The position numbers and the translations under genes are program-made. Shown here in pieces: positions 44,831 to 57,335 of a stretch of 64,000 bases of DNA. The stretch is from positions 30,005 to 94,004 of the forward strand of contig JAXIVH010000454.1 of the NCBI GenBank assembly GCA_036785325.1. Direction: 5' to 3'. Under the pieces are notes generated by a model. That model had not been told where the DNA came from. It was given only the letters and a program-made list of their open reading frames with translations, and searched no databases. The stretch comes from Urophycis tenuis. Taxonomy: Eukaryota; Chordata; Actinopteri; Gadiformes; Phycidae. Numbering within the stretch: position 1 is the first letter of the stretch; the number at the start of each line of letters is the position of its first letter.

Positions 44831-45686
44831 TGTAACAGACTTTAACCAGCCTGTTACATTAATATTAACAAAAGTCTTGTATGGCTATGATAAATGATGA
44901 TGCTGGGGAGACGTGGAGTTGATCTGTCGGCATTTATTTCTGTAACACACCAGATAGGGCACATCACACGAGGGCAAGGGGAAAGAAAGCTGGCATCCCC
45001 CTTTTCCAGACTTCCAGCATGAGAGAACCAATATAATAATAAATACATGTAGGCTACCTAGGCTACATACCATGCCTACTATATGAAATACTTTGCTAAT
45101 CCAGCAATACTTGTGATCGTATAGTGTATTTTAACAAAAGTAACATAAATGAAATGAATGAAAGTAAATGCAGAGTTATGAATAAAGTGCATGACAGATC
45201 TTTTTAAAAGTTTTTAACAACTCAGGAAACATACCTGTAACACACCAGATAGGGCACATCACACGAGGGCAAGGGGAAAGAAAGCTGGCATCCCTATGAC
45301 GATGTAATGCACCAGTTAGCACCCACTTACTGGCGAGTTAACATTCAACAATTCACACCGTTTTTATGACGCTAATTTGCATATTAAACGTTTTACAAAC
45401 GGTGGAAGTGACAGTAAACATTTCCACATCATGAAACTTGTACATGTCACGGAAAACAATAAAAAGTACACTGTACAAATGAATTACATTCACGGACCAC
45501 TAAGAAATCCAGCTTACCCCTTTTCCAGACTTCCAGCATGAGAAAGTCTGGGTGTGTGCAACCTCAATAAATGCCCCATCGGAAACAATAACAAGATGAT
45601 TCATGGACCCAATAAATTACATGTAAACAGTTAGTGATTTGGGGAAGTTCACTAAACAAATATAGTTTATTTATTACACTGTTACA
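44831..45686 (-). repeat. 5' LTR of Gypsy 2
   Basis: Runs on the minus strand from TGTAACAGTG at 45686 to GTCTGTTACA at 44831. It is followed inward by TAAAC and the primer-binding region TGGTGCCGTGACC. The same internal duplications as in the 3' LTR are present. Confidence 0.93.
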
Positions 45687-48240
45687 CTACTTCAGCTCAA
45701 CGTCGAAGACCTCACCATCGCCAAGACCAACATCCTCAAAAAAATAGCCAGCAAAAACAATGTGACAGTGATTCTACTGCAGAAGACCCATGCTGAAAAC
45801 AAGAACTACCCTGAAGGTCCCTGTGTATACCCTGGCCGGATACATTGCCAATTAACACCATGGCATGGCTACATTTGTCCGCAATGATATGGCCTGGTCA
45901 GCTATAGGACAATCCCAAGACAGCGCAGAGGTAGAATCAGAACGAAAGTGCAAGACACTATCATCGTCAACATCTACAAGCCATCTCCAAGCAGACTGAC
46001 TGCATCGTCGCTGCCAGATGCTCCAGCCCCTGCCATGTACACTGGAGACTTCAATAGCCATACAGAATGGGGCTACAGCAGCTCCAACACTGATGGTGAC
46101 ATCCTGGTAGACTGGGCCTCTACTGTTGAGGCGACACTCCTATACAATCCAAAGGAGCCGCACACTTTCTACTCTGCACGATGGAACAGTACCACCAATC
46201 CAGATCTGGCATTTGCAAAATAGCACTACAACCAGCCACTCCCTGTTATACACATCCTGTTCCCCCGGTCACACCATCGACCATCGCTCATCACCATCCA
46301 ACCAGTGCAAGGGAGGGATGCCAAGAGGTGGAACTTCTGCAAAGCAAACTGGGCAGGCTTCACAACACTAGTGAACAAGGCAGCTACTCATGCTGCAACA
46401 ACCTAAATGATGCCTACGTCTCCCACGCGGTATACACAAAGTCTACCTTCCCTGCTGAGATGACAAATGTGAAGACCTACTCTGCTCCCATGCAGAAGCA
46501 CAAACCAGCGAAGACAGGGACAAAGCAGCAGATGATCTATTCTGCAGGGTAAACAAGAAACGGAAGCAACGATGGACAGAGACTGTGGAATCTATCGACT
46601 TCACCCACTCCAGCAGCCGGGCATGGCAGACCCCGAACAAGCTGACCAGAAGGTCAACAACTCTAGCACAGTGCCCCATCAACACAAACTGCATCATGTC
46701 CCTCCTGCTAAGTAATGGCCGCTTCCCTAATGCAGGCAAGGACTCTGCCAGAACATCAGAACATCAGCGAGAGTCCATGAGCTGTTCAGGGCCCCAGGAT
46801 GCGATTCTAACCTATCCACTGATTTCACAACACCAGAAATCAAACAGGCCATCCAACGCCTGAAGACCGGTAAGGCACCAGGTGTAGACAGCATCCACCC
46901 AGAGTACATTAGACATCAAGGCAAGAAAGCTAAGCTCCTTCCTCTCTACATGTCTCCAACATTCAAAGCTGCCAAATATCTGGCACTGTGCAAAGGCTAT
47001 CGCCCTGCCGAAGCCAAACAAGCCAAGTGACGACCCCAAGGGATACCAGCCTATCTCATTGCTCTGCGTTCCATGACCCCCAGTTGCCCAGGCAAGAGAG
47101 ACAGAACTGAAGAACTGACGCCTCAAGCTGAGTGCTGACAAGACAATCATCAATGTTCCACCTTTACAACAAAGAAGCATCCCGTGAGATGATTATCATG
47201 ATGGACATCACCCGGCTACAGTACCAGCCCTTCCCCACATACCGTGGCGTGAAGCTTGACAGAATACTCTCATTCAGACAACAACTGGATAAGGCCAAGG
47301 CAAAGACAACCTCCCGCGCCGCGCTGATACATTGTCTAGCCGGCACCACATGGGGAGCCTCCACAGAGACACTGCGCATTTCCACCGACGCCCTGGTGTT
47401 TTCCAGTTCCCAGTACTGTGCTCCGGTCTAGTGCCATAGCCCCCACATCAACAAGCTGAACTCAGAATTCAGAACTCAGAACTTTATTGCCAAGTAGGTT
47501 TGCACCTATGAGGAATTTGACCGTGGACACTGCCCTTAACACCGCGAACACGTGCCTACGAGCCACTCCAACAAATCAACTGCCCGTCCTTGGAGAAATC
47601 GCTCCAGCAGAGTTCAGGTGAGATGGAGCCATGCTGGCTCTTGCTCTTAAGGCCCAGGTGAGTGAATCCCACCTCCTCCACAAAATCGCCATGGAGACAC
47701 CACAGCGCATGTGCCTCAAGCCCTGGCACCCCTTTGCCACAAGCCCCCAATAACTGCTGTACATAGCACCAGCTGACACCTCCAAGGCTGCCTGGGTCAA
47801 GGCAAAATGGAGAGACTAGTGGAAGTCAACGGAACCATCTAGGCTTCACCACTATGTTGAAGACCTCACGGACATTCCTGGAGCGCCTGCCCAGAAAGCA
47901 GTGGACAACCCTCAACCGCCTGAGGACAGGTGTGGGATGCTTCAGGGCAGCAATGCAGAAGTGGGGCATCACGGACAGTGCTCAATGCGAGTGCAAAGAC
48001 CCACAACAAACTGTGGAACATATTATCTCTAGCTGCCCTAAACACTGGCCCTCGAACGGCGAACGTGGTCTAACTGACCTCGATGATAGGACGCTGGACT
48101 GGCTCGCCTAAACGTAGCTGAAGGTCTAAGGACATACACCAGAGGGAGATTATGAGCCGCAATGTTTTCCATTGAGAGATCATTTTTCATTGACATAATT
48201 GTGGTTCATGCCACTGTGGCTCTACGTCGAAACGTGAAAA
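45687..48240 (+). pseudogene. LINE B, decayed non-LTR retrotransposon
   Basis: Paralogue of LINE A. Endonuclease parts begin at 45691 (LQLNVEDLTIAKTNIL) and continue with IVNIYKPSPSR and YTGDFNSHTEWGYSSSN. Middle parts include TTPEIKQAIQRLKTGKAPG. The RT C-terminal part lies at 47132-47431 (YRGVKLDRILSFRQQLDK) and the C-terminal zinc region at 47854-48111 (CECKDPQQTVEHIISSC). The RT catalytic core is missing here too, so the deletion predates or parallels LINE A. It contains the empty sites for hAT 2 (46359-46366) and for the retrovirus (47471-47474). Its 5' end is separated by Gypsy 2. Confidence 0.82.
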
Positions 48241-48289
48241 GGGTGAGATGGGGCGGGGGGTACCTCTTAATGTGACTCAACATCCTTTG

Positions 48290-48999
48290 TGTCAGGACCA
48301 GGCTCGGACACAGGACACAGATGCAGGGTCTGAGGTTCTTTAATAAGGGTCTTTATTAAAGCAACCAAGTAGGATGATTCCAAAAGAAAATAAACAAAGC
48401 AGGCTATGAAAATTACCGCTGTCGTTCTTCCGCACTGGAAGAAAAGAGGCAATGAAAAATATCAAAATAATAATCTCTCCGTTAAAAGGAGGAAAACACA
48501 AATGACTATATAAAAATGATCAATAACAGAAAACACTCCCGAAAACTGGAGGCTCTATACTATGAAAAAGGTAAAAAACAAAGGATCACTCCGCTCGGAG
48601 GAAACAAAAGGGGCTACGAAACAATACGCTATGGAACTCAACTAAATACAAAACTTACAAGTCAAATCACTCTCGTAGAGGAATAAAAAAAAACAGAAAT
48701 CCAAAAGGGGTACAAGGAACAAGGCTGTGACGAGGCTGTGGAAGTGCTGGGATGATCGAACGCAGACGTAAACGAAGACAAGGAAACAAACTGGCACAAG
48801 ACAAGGGGAGACGCAGACTCTTATACACAGGGTAACGAGGAACAGGTGGAAACATTTAACAGGCAATCAGAAGACACACGAGAAAGGGCAAGTGACCTGA
48901 AACGAGAGGGGGGTTACTCTTTCACAATAAAACAGGAAATGACGCGACAAGACATGGAGACAAAACACAAACACAACCCGACATCACCGCGGTGTGACA
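48290..48999 (-). repeat. 3' LTR of Gypsy 3
   Basis: Runs on the minus strand from TGTCACACCGCGGTGATG to GAGCCTGGTCCTGACA. The polypurine tract lies directly inside. Confidence 0.92.
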
Positions 49000-50162
49000 G
49001 TACCCCCCCTTCTAGGACCGACACCTGACGGGCCAGGCAATTCAGGATGCTCCTTATAAAAGTCTGAAATGAGGGAAGGGTCATCAATATAGCTCCGAGG
49101 AACCCACTGTCTCTCCTCTGGGCCATATCCCTCCCAGTCCACTAGGAATTGCTTCCCCCTGCCTCTGTTGCGTACGGCTAACAGTCTCTTGACCCTATAC
49201 AATGTTCCCCCATCGGCCGCCTCCAAGGGCGGCGGGGGCTTGGTGGCCGGAACCATGGGGCTATCCTTTGTGGGCTTAACTTGGCTGACGTGGAATGTAG
49301 GGTGGACGCGGAGGGACCTGGGCAGACGGAGACGGATGGCAGCTGGACTGATGACCTTGGTGATGGGAAAAGGACCCACGAACCGTGGTGCCAGCTTCCT
49401 TGAGGGAACCTTGAGGTGCAGGTCCCTAGCTGACAACCATACTCTCTGTCCTGGCCTATACTCGGGTGCAGGACGGCGCTTTCGGTCCGCTGCCTTCTTT
49501 ACTCTATCCCCCTGTCGGATGAGCACTTGACGGGCGGCGGCCCAGATGCGGTGGCAGCGGCGAACCAGGGCGTGGGTGGAGGGAACTGTCACTTCTGGCT
49601 CAGTGTTGAAGGGGGACAAACCTGTGGCAGAGGTGGGCAGCGAATTGTGGGCATATTCCACCCAGACCAGGTGGGTGCTCCATGATGTCGGGTTCTGGGA
49701 CACCAGGCATCGGAGGCCGGTTTCCAGCTGTTGGTTGAGGCGTTCGGTCTGGCCGTTGGCCTCCGGGTGGTACCCTGACGTCAGACTTGCTGTGGCACCG
49801 ATGAGCCGACAATATTCCCTCCAGAACCGGGAGATGAACTGGGGCCCCCGGTCTGACACGATGTCCTTCGGGAAACCATGGAGTCTAAAAATATCCCGTA
49901 TCATGATCTGAGTCTCCTTAGCTGAATGCAGCTTGGGTAGGGCAATGAAATGGACCATTTTAGAAAAACGATCCACCACGGTCAGGACCGTGGTGTTACC
50001 TTTCGAGACCGGGATCCCCGTGACGAAGTCCATAGATATGTCCAACCACGGTCTGGAGGGGATGGGCAGAGGTTGCAGGAGTCCCATGCGTGGCCCGGAG
50101 GATGTCTTGTTGCGGGCATAGACCGAACATGCCTTGATGTACTCCCGAACCCCCGACTCCAT
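48984..50162 (-). pseudogene. Gypsy 3 integrase with C-terminal chromodomain (5' part of pol missing)
   Basis: The open frame starts at the LINE junction (ATG at 50162, an internal Met) and runs 392 codons. Integrase residues: first aspartate in ISMDFVTG, second in VSDRGPQF, glutamate in NGQTERLNQQLE. A GPF/Y-like region (RFVGPFPITKV) follows. From about residue 318 there is a chromodomain (LYRVKRLLAVRNRGRGKQFL, then VDWEGYGPEERQWVP), which in chromoviruses guides integration to marked chromatin. The integrase zinc region is cut (only YARNKTS remains). The frame is otherwise intact and ends just inside the 3' LTR. Confidence 0.9.
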
Positions 50163-52438
50163 GGATAAGATAAGATAAGATAAGATATTCCTTTATTAAT
50201 CCCCCTTAGGAGAAATTCACAGTGACCAGCAGTACAGGGGATAGATGTGCAGTAAGACCCTGGCTGAAGTCAAACAATAAACAATAAATTAAATTAAATA
50301 CGAGCTCTTAAGTCAGGTCGGTGAGGAGTGAGAACCTATATGCATACGTGGTAAGCGTCCTTGATTGCTGTTTATAGTGCAAAATGCAAAATAGATAGAT
50401 AGTGCAAATATGCGGAAAGTGCAAGGTGCAAGATGTGCAAATTTTTACAGGTATTCCAGGTACAACATATGAATAGACCTAGAATAACGACGGCTAGGAG
50501 ACAGTCCAAGGTGTGTGGTGTGGTGTATGTGAATGTGAAGTTCAGTCCATTTGTCTGGTGGTGTTGGAGCTTCCTGAGCCTGATGGTTGGTGGGATGAAG
50601 GAGCGCCCAAGCACTATGAGGCACTTGGCTGAGTGAGCATGTGGCTGAACGTGTTCCTGAGTTGCTTCAGTTCGGCATAGAGAGGGTGAAAGGGTAGTTC
50701 CGGGTCGCCAGCAGCTTTCCCCTCGTCCTCCTCACTGTCGCCGCCTCCACACAGTCCAGCTTCATCCCCACTGCAGAGCTCGCCTTCCGGTAATGGGGGA
50801 CTCTTTCTGCGTCTGAAGTCCACCACCAGCTCCTTGGTTTTCCCTGTGTTGAGCTGAAGGTGGTTCCCATCACACCATCCCACAAAGTTCTTCACCAGTT
50901 CCCTGTACTCCTCCTCCTCGTTGTCTGTGATGCATCCAACAATGGAGGAGTCGTCCGAGAACTTCGGTCCTCTGGCCTTGTTAGGCCTGATCCTTGTGAG
51001 CTGCCGTCTCACGTGGCTGGTGCTGATGGTTGGGGTTGTTATTAGTGGGGTCACAGGAGTAGTCGGGGGTGTGGCGAGGGGGTGACTGTCCTCTGGGCCG
51101 GACATTGGTCCAGCCTCCCTGTGAGGGTGGAACGGGAGAGAGAGGGAGGGTGGTGCTGGGAGGGGAGGTGCAGGCGCTGCCATGCCCGGATCTGGTGGTA
51201 CAGCAGGGAGATGAGTAGGGCAGGAGGGGGGAAGGGGAATTGAAGATCTGGCCCCAGTTGGTGAGTCAAATCTGTTGAAGAACAGGTTTAACTCATCGGC
51301 CCATTCCTTTGTCCCCTCCTGTGATCCTCCGGCAGTTTTCATGCCGGTGATGGTTCTCACCCCTGCCCACACCTCTCGGGAGTTGTTCAGCTGCAACTTC
51401 TCCTCTATCCTGCTTTTGTGGCAGTCCTTAGCCCTCCTCAGTTCCCTCCTCAGCTCTCTTTGTATCTCCCTCTGTGTGTCCTCATTGTCTCCTACCATGA
51501 AGGCTCTCAACTTACGGTTCAACAGGACTTTGATGTACCTGTTGATCCAGGGTTTGCTGTTAGGGAAGCAGCGGACCTTCTTGGTGGGGACAACACTCTC
51601 CTCACAGAACTTTATATAGTCTGTGACGCATTGAGTGAGACCCTCAATGTCGTCACTGTAGTCTTCCTGAAACATCCTCCAGTCTGTTGTCCTGTAGCAC
51701 TCCCTCAGGGCCTCCTCAGCCTCCTCAGACCACTGCTGCACAGTCCTGGTGGTGATGGGCTGTCTCCTCACAAGAGGCTTATATATAGGAGACAGTAGTA
51801 TCAAGCAGTGATCTGATTTGCCCAGGGGGGGAGGGCTGTTGCACTGTATGCCCCCTTAACATTGGCATACAGTAAGTCCAAGGTCTTATCTCCTCTGGTG
51901 CTGCAGGTTACATACTGGGTGAAGTCAGTCAGTGTCTTTGATATATTTACATGATTAAAGTCTCCGTTTACTATTATGAGAGCATTGGGATGTCTAGTCT
52001 GCAGGTCTGCGACGGAGGAATGAATGACGTCACAAGCCCGCGCCGCTACGGCCGATGGTGGAGTGTAAACAATAACAACAATGGCTGCCGAAAACTCACG
52101 GGGCAGATAGTACGGTCTCAGTCCCACCGCTAACAGCTCGACATCAGGCGTGCACGTGATTTCCTTCGTGGTAATATGTCCCGGGTTGCACCATTTGGAG
52201 TTAACAAAGACGGCAAGTCCGCCACCCGACTTCTTACCGCTCTGTTTGTCCCTGTCCGCCCGAACTAGCGTGAAGCCGGCTAGTTCCACTGAGCAGTCTG
52301 GTATGTTCCCGTTCAGCCATGTCTCCGTCAGGCACAACACACTGTATTCCCGGTACTCGCGCTGTCCAGTAGTAAGGGCTGATAGTTCGTCCATCTTGTT
52401 GGGCAGTGAGCGTACGTTCCCCGCAGTAAAACCACCGC
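50163..52438 (-). mobile_element. Rex1/CR1-like LINE fragment, RT core deleted
   Basis: On the minus strand its 3' end carries a (TTATC)n tail (50163-50187) after CTTAGGAGAAATTC-type 3' UTR sequence. The endonuclease part (52394-51801: LCLTETWLNGNIPDCSVELA, then NGDFNHVN) is followed, after a one-base shift in a C-run near 51830, by 51804-50614. In the latter, KVRCFPNSKPWI and VRRQLTRIRPNKARGP are joined directly to KFSDDSSIVGCITD, so nearly the whole RT core is missing. The element lies between gag and integrase of Gypsy 3. No clear target duplication is seen. Confidence 0.85.
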
Positions 52439-52439
52439 C

Positions 52440-53400
52440 CCTCCTTCAGACGGCATTGTCGTTCCGCCTGGGTGAGCTGGGCCCGACCCAGCTGCATGGG
52501 CTTATCTCCTCTCACAGGCGGAGATAGGTGGCGCTCGTCTGACGAGGATCGGTCGGGAGCCAGCCAGGGGAAGGGGGAAATGCGCTGCAGACGGTCGGGC
52601 AACTGCTGGTACCCCCTCTGGAGGGTCTTGAACTCCCGCAGTCGGTTATCCGTTCGGACAGCGAGGGCGATGAGAGAGTCCAGGTCCGGCGGCAGATCCA
52701 GGGGCAGCAACCGCTGCTGAACGGGGGCTGCCAGCCCCTTCAGGAAGACGTCATAAAGCGCCGTAGCGTTCCAACCACTCTCCGCCGCCAAGGTCTGGAA
52801 GCGTATGGCGTAGTCGCAAACGGGCTCTCGACCCTGCCTCAAACCACTCAGCTCTCTAGCCTTTTCTCGCTCCGTAGAGACCGGATCGAAGGTCTTACGG
52901 AGGGCCTCCTGGAAGTCCCGAAGAGAGCTGCAGAGCGGAGACTTTCTTGCCCACTCCGCCGTGGCCCATGCCCTCGCCCTTCCCGCTAGGTGGGAAATCA
53001 TGAAAGCAACCTTGGCTCTGTCAGTAGGAAATGCGCGAGGCGCAAGTTCAAAGTGCATTTCGCAGTCGGTGAGGAATGACCTACATTGTCCTAGGTCTCC
53101 TGAGAATCGCTCAGGTGAGGCCAATCGAGCTCCAGCTCCGACGTGGGAAATGGCGGAAACGGGCAGGGGCTCAGGCGCAACGGATACCGTATCCGTCTTC
53201 ATGGCGTGACTGAAAAATGACTGCATTTGCTCAGCAAGCTGCCCTATCTGGGCAGTAACGGCAGCCTTGAAGTCCTCCTGGCTATGGGCAAGGCCTCTGA
53301 CTCCCTGGCCTAGCGCAGCCATCTGCTCCTCCTGATGGGAGAGGCGAGCTCCCTGCGAGCTTAGCGCCGCGGATAACTGCTCCGACCCCGCTGCGTCCAT
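52440..53400 (-). pseudogene. Gypsy 3 gag, cut at the zinc knuckle
   Basis: Starts at the ATG at 53400 (MDAAGSEQLSAALSS), only about 16 bp after the LTR, and is open for some 320 codons. It contains a coiled start, the capsid segment (ERFSGDLGQCRSFLTDCEMH, then RARAWATAEW) and LRQGREPVCDYAIRFQTLA, typical of chromovirus Gag. It ends in RWFYCGE at the first cysteines of the expected zinc knuckle, where LINE sequence begins. The frame runs on into the LINE by chance to 52234. Confidence 0.88.
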
Positions 53401-53416
53401 ACTGGCCAGTTTGTAC

Positions 53417-54173
53417 TGTCAGGACCAGGCTCGGACACAGGACGCAGATGCAGGGTCTGAGGTTCTTTAATAAGGGTCTTTATTAAAGCAACCAAGTAGG
53501 ATGATTCCAAAAGAGAATAAACAAAGCAGGCTATGAAATTTACCGCTGTCGTTCTTCCGCACTGGAAGAAACGAGGCTATGAAAAATATCAAAATAATAA
53601 TCTCTCCGTTAAAAGGAGGAAAACACAAATGACTATATAAAAATTATCAATAACAGAAAACACTCCCGAAAACTGGAGGCTCTAGGCTATATGATTACAA
53701 CAAAAAACACTCCCGAAAACTGGAGGCTCTATACTATGAAAAAGGTACAAAACAAAGGATCACTCCGCTCGGAGGAAACAAAAGGGGCTACGAAACAATA
53801 CGCTATGGAACTCAACTAAAATACAAAACTTACAAATCAAATCACTCTCGTAGAGGAATAAAAAAAACAGAAATCCAAAAGGGGTACAAGGAACAAGGCT
53901 GTGACGAGGCTGTGGAAGTGCTGGGATGATCGAACGCAGACGTAAACAAAGACGACGAAACAAACTGGCACAAGACAAGGGGAGACGCAGACTCTTATAC
54001 ACAGGGTAACGAGGAACAGGTGGAAACATTTAACAAGCAATCAGAAGACACACAAGGAAGGGCAAGTGACCTGAAACGAGAGGGGGGTTACTCTTTCACA
54101 ATAAAACAGGAAATGATGCGACAAGACATGGAGACAAAACACAAACACAACCCGACATCACCGCGGTGTGACA
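53417..54173 (-). repeat. 5' LTR of Gypsy 3
   Basis: Like the 3' LTR but with an additional duplicated block of about 46 bp around 53661-53735, where CACTCCCGAAAACTGGAGGC appears twice. Otherwise few differences. Confidence 0.92.
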
Positions 54174-54178
54174 CTTTG

Positions 54179-55840
54179 GTTCCTCATAACTAATGCATTT
54201 AACTACATTATGCTATTATATGAATTTATGTTTTTATGAATTTCATTTCCTTTTGTTGTTGTCATTTATAAGCTAGTTGTTTGATAAAGATAGCTGTCTT
54301 GCAACAACATTGTAGGAATATTATTATTAATAATACACATTATTGCTTCTACTACCATAACACTACTATTGGCAATACTACTACTACCACTGCTATTGCT
54401 AACAATGCTTACTTTACTTATCTTAAAAAAAAAAAAAACAAACAGGAAAATACTTAATTAAACATTCATAATGGTTAAACAAATTCTAAATCAAAATTAA
54501 AGCTCCAAGGAGCGTTGGGCGGGACCTCGCCGAGTCCGTCGGGGTGTGTCGTGGATCATGTCGCGACAGGTTCTCGTCTGTTGCGGTCCATGACGTGTGC
54601 AGTAGACTTGGGGCTTTCACAGGGAGACTCGTTGTAGCTAACATTAGGGATACGGAATGGCACAAATCGCAATCAAAAACATAAAAGCAATGCAAATAAA
54701 TGCATAACATCGCAATCAGAAAATCAAAATCAAAAGTTTGAAAATACCTGCTCTAACTCAGACTAGTTAAAGCAACGTTATTGTATAGAAAACCAAGCGA
54801 TCAAACAAAGTACCAAGCTCAGAATATACCAGTGGTGGTGGTTGGTCCTCTTGATGGAACATCACAGTCCCTGGATCCCAGAGTCTCTTCAGGGGATGTT
54901 AATCAACAACAGTCAGCATTGTGATGCCGATGACCAATGTCATTATTCACACCATTTGAAAAGTGCTAATTAAAGAGATTTGTTTTTAATTATGAGTCTG
55001 CTATATAGCAGGATGTGGTTAGCGGTGTTCCTAAGCAGAAGATGTAGAAACACCTGCTGTCCTTGTGACATGGACTTTATCTGGGGAAAATTGGTAACTG
55101 GCCATTTGAAGCTGTGTCCATGCTGCAATATGATAAATCACAATCACTATAATGATATATGTATTTATTATGATTATGATGATAATGATGATGATGATTA
55201 TTATGATTATTATCACATTACGAATTTTGTACACTTAATTAATCATCAAAATCTGAATGAGAAATGTTAATCTGCCAAGTAGGTTTACACATACAAGGGA
55301 TTTGACTTGGTTGTTAGTAAATTACAATAAACACAGGACTTGGACTTTCGTTTCCTTCCTTCACGTTCTTTTGTTAATGAATCATAAACTTTACAATCTA
55401 GCTCCGTATGAAAAACTCAAGTATCGCTATTTGATGCAACTATATACATTCAATTCTTGGATGTAAGTACCATCATATACATTTATTCCACATAAGATTC
55501 AAACATGTAAGAGTGTTTAATTAAACTTCTTAGTATGAAATCGTACCATATATTCACCTTAAAGGTGAGAGGCAGTGACCTAAATTGGGAACATGTGTGT
55601 AACATGTACATGTCATGAACATTTCATAGATCATTGATATGTTACAGACCATAACTATGTAGAATGCGTCATTACTATGTAAGAATAATATGAAATATCT
55701 AGTGCTTTTATAATATCTGCTTCCAATGCTACCATTGTCAGGGGTTGGATATAAGGAACTATGAGTGTGTGCACACCGTGGAATTATGAAAATGATTCCT
55801 TCATTTAATTGGTTGGCGTGTGCCAACAATGTTCTGGCAG
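54179..55840 (+). other. Spacer, no supported gene
   Basis: AT-rich, with an A-run (about 54427-54438), a GAT/TAT-rich simple repeat (about 55170-55216) and a short fragment at 55272-55310 (CCAAGTAGGTTTACACATAC) that matches repeat sequence at 27398-27417 and 47492-47530. A minus-strand frame at 54710-54486 has no recognisable motif. Confidence 0.5.
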
Positions 55841-57335
55841 TGCTGGGCCACCAGCTAATGATGTGGATTATACAATCCAAAATCCAACTACCAAGGCCTC
55901 CCCCTGCCCTGCATCAGACAGGTACCATGTGCTGTCATACAAACTCCTTCTCAGTCTGAAACTGACACTGTTAGAGAAAGTGACTCTGAGAGTGAAACTG
56001 ATACTTTGATAGTCCAATTGTTATCCCTTCAGGTTCTGCAGGGCTTGGATTATTTGCACTCCAGATGCAAGATCATCCACATGGATATCAAGCCAGAGAA
56101 CATCCTTTTAAGGGTGGATGAGGTTTACATTCAGAGACTAGCAGCCAACACCAGACTATGGCAGCTTCCCATATCCCCAGCTTCCCCCAGCGCCTTGCAT
56201 AAGTGATGCTCAATCTCTCATTGTATCATGAATCGCCAGGTGGGCCCTTTTTTGTCTTTTTTAAAATCCATGCATACTTATGCTAAAAATACTGAAACAT
56301 TATGTAAAAAGACCAAAATATATTTTAGATGATCTTTTTTTCTATTAAACAATTTACATATTTTTACACTGCAGATATGCTCTCCTTGCTAGAAAACAAC
56401 AGCACATGAGATAAACATGTGTGTATTTTTAAACAAAGACATGTTTGTATTTGTACAGGCCAACATTTCTTAGTATTATGATAAACATAAATGTAACATA
56501 TTGTCTGTCCGTGTTTGTTTTGCATTACTATTGACAGTTTTCATCCAACTATACGCAAGCCTTTTCACTGCAGTGTCACCACTGCATGCATGTTGAACTG
56601 AGCCAGCGATGATCCTATCTAACCCTAACCACTGCACCAGTGAACAGAAGCATCAGCTCTGGTGAACTGTGCACCATTGGCTCCTCTCACCTCTCTGTTT
56701 CCCGGTCACCCGTCTTCTCCCGGCGCCAGATGACCAGACTGAGCCGGAAGGAGAAGAGGCAGCGTGATGGCGGCGGCGGGGAGAGCACAGCTGGCCGCGG
56801 TCAAGGACTCAAACGCCATGTGTCATTTGCTGATGACTACACCAGCACCACTAGCAACATCTGTCCTTCAAAGCAGCCATGCCCGCCTGGCAACACCTTT
56901 AACAGACAGAGCCTGTTGCTGGAGGACGACTTCGACATGGAACAGAGCTGCCCACTGCCCTGCTCTCTACCAGCAGCACGCTCGTCCAAGGCCTGGCCTA
57001 TTGGAATGGTTAAAATGATATAAAAAACAACAACATTACAGTCATCAGATGAAATGGCTAATCAGTCGGGGTTAGGGTAACAGTTGTTAAGCCATGCGTA
57101 TCTATTTTTTGTTATAATAATGTAGTTAGCCGATAATAATGATGACCTAATTAAACAAGACTTGTATGTTATACAGGAGCATTGACATTAATCTATGACT
57201 TTGTTGACAAAGACATAGCGGTGGAGATAGATGGGAGACCCTGTTGACTCAGATGTCCTTGTAAACCTGCCGTAGACACAGAATGCTGACAAAATCTTAA
57301 TCAAGATCGCAGATCTGGGAAATGCCTGCTGGGTG
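55841..57335 (+). pseudogene. srpk: SRPK-type (SR protein) kinase, partial pseudogene with introns
   Basis: SRPKs phosphorylate Arg-Ser-rich splicing factors. Pieces in order: 55841-55921 (VLGHQLMMWII, then after a one-base shift the NYQGLPLPC-like part), ending at a GT donor. Next, 56033 to about 56203 after acceptor CCCTTCAG, with VLQGLDYLHSRCKIIHMDIK and PENILL, the catalytic loop. Then about 56638-57010, the variable spacer insert (MTRLSRKEKRQRD). Last, to 57335 with QNADKILIKIADLGNACWV, the DLG motif, followed by donor GTGAGT. Lesions: the shift in the first piece, a stop at 56204 and an in-frame TAG at 57273. The N-lobe and the C-lobe after DLGNACWV are not found in the window. Introns show it is not a processed copy. 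The wording resembles SRPK3 most, but this is not certain. Confidence 0.8.

Larger units (their letters stand above)
31852..45686 (-). mobile_element. Ty3/Gypsy retrotransposon 2 with two LTRs
   Basis: LTRs at 31852-32708 and 44831-45686 share orientation and differ at about a dozen positions by eye. Target duplication CTAC lies at 31848-31851 and 45687-45690. Inside are a polypurine tract (GAAGTACAGAGGGGAGTA next to the 3' LTR), a primer-binding region (TGGTGCCGTGACC, 44825-44813), gag and pol. The leader between primer-binding site and gag contains two R2-superfamily elements (39197-44671). Without them the element would be about 8.4 kb. It inserted into LINE B. Confidence 0.93.
48290..54173 (-). 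mobile_element. Chromodomain Gypsy retrotransposon 3, internally replaced
   Basis: LTRs at 48290-48999 and 53417-54173; target duplication CTTTG at 48285-48289 and 54174-54178. The minus-strand order is LTR, gag, [Rex1-like LINE], integrase with chromodomain, polypurine tract (AGAAGGGGGGGTAC), LTR. Protease, RT and RNase H are absent, about where the LINE sits. It therefore cannot move alone. Confidence 0.92.
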
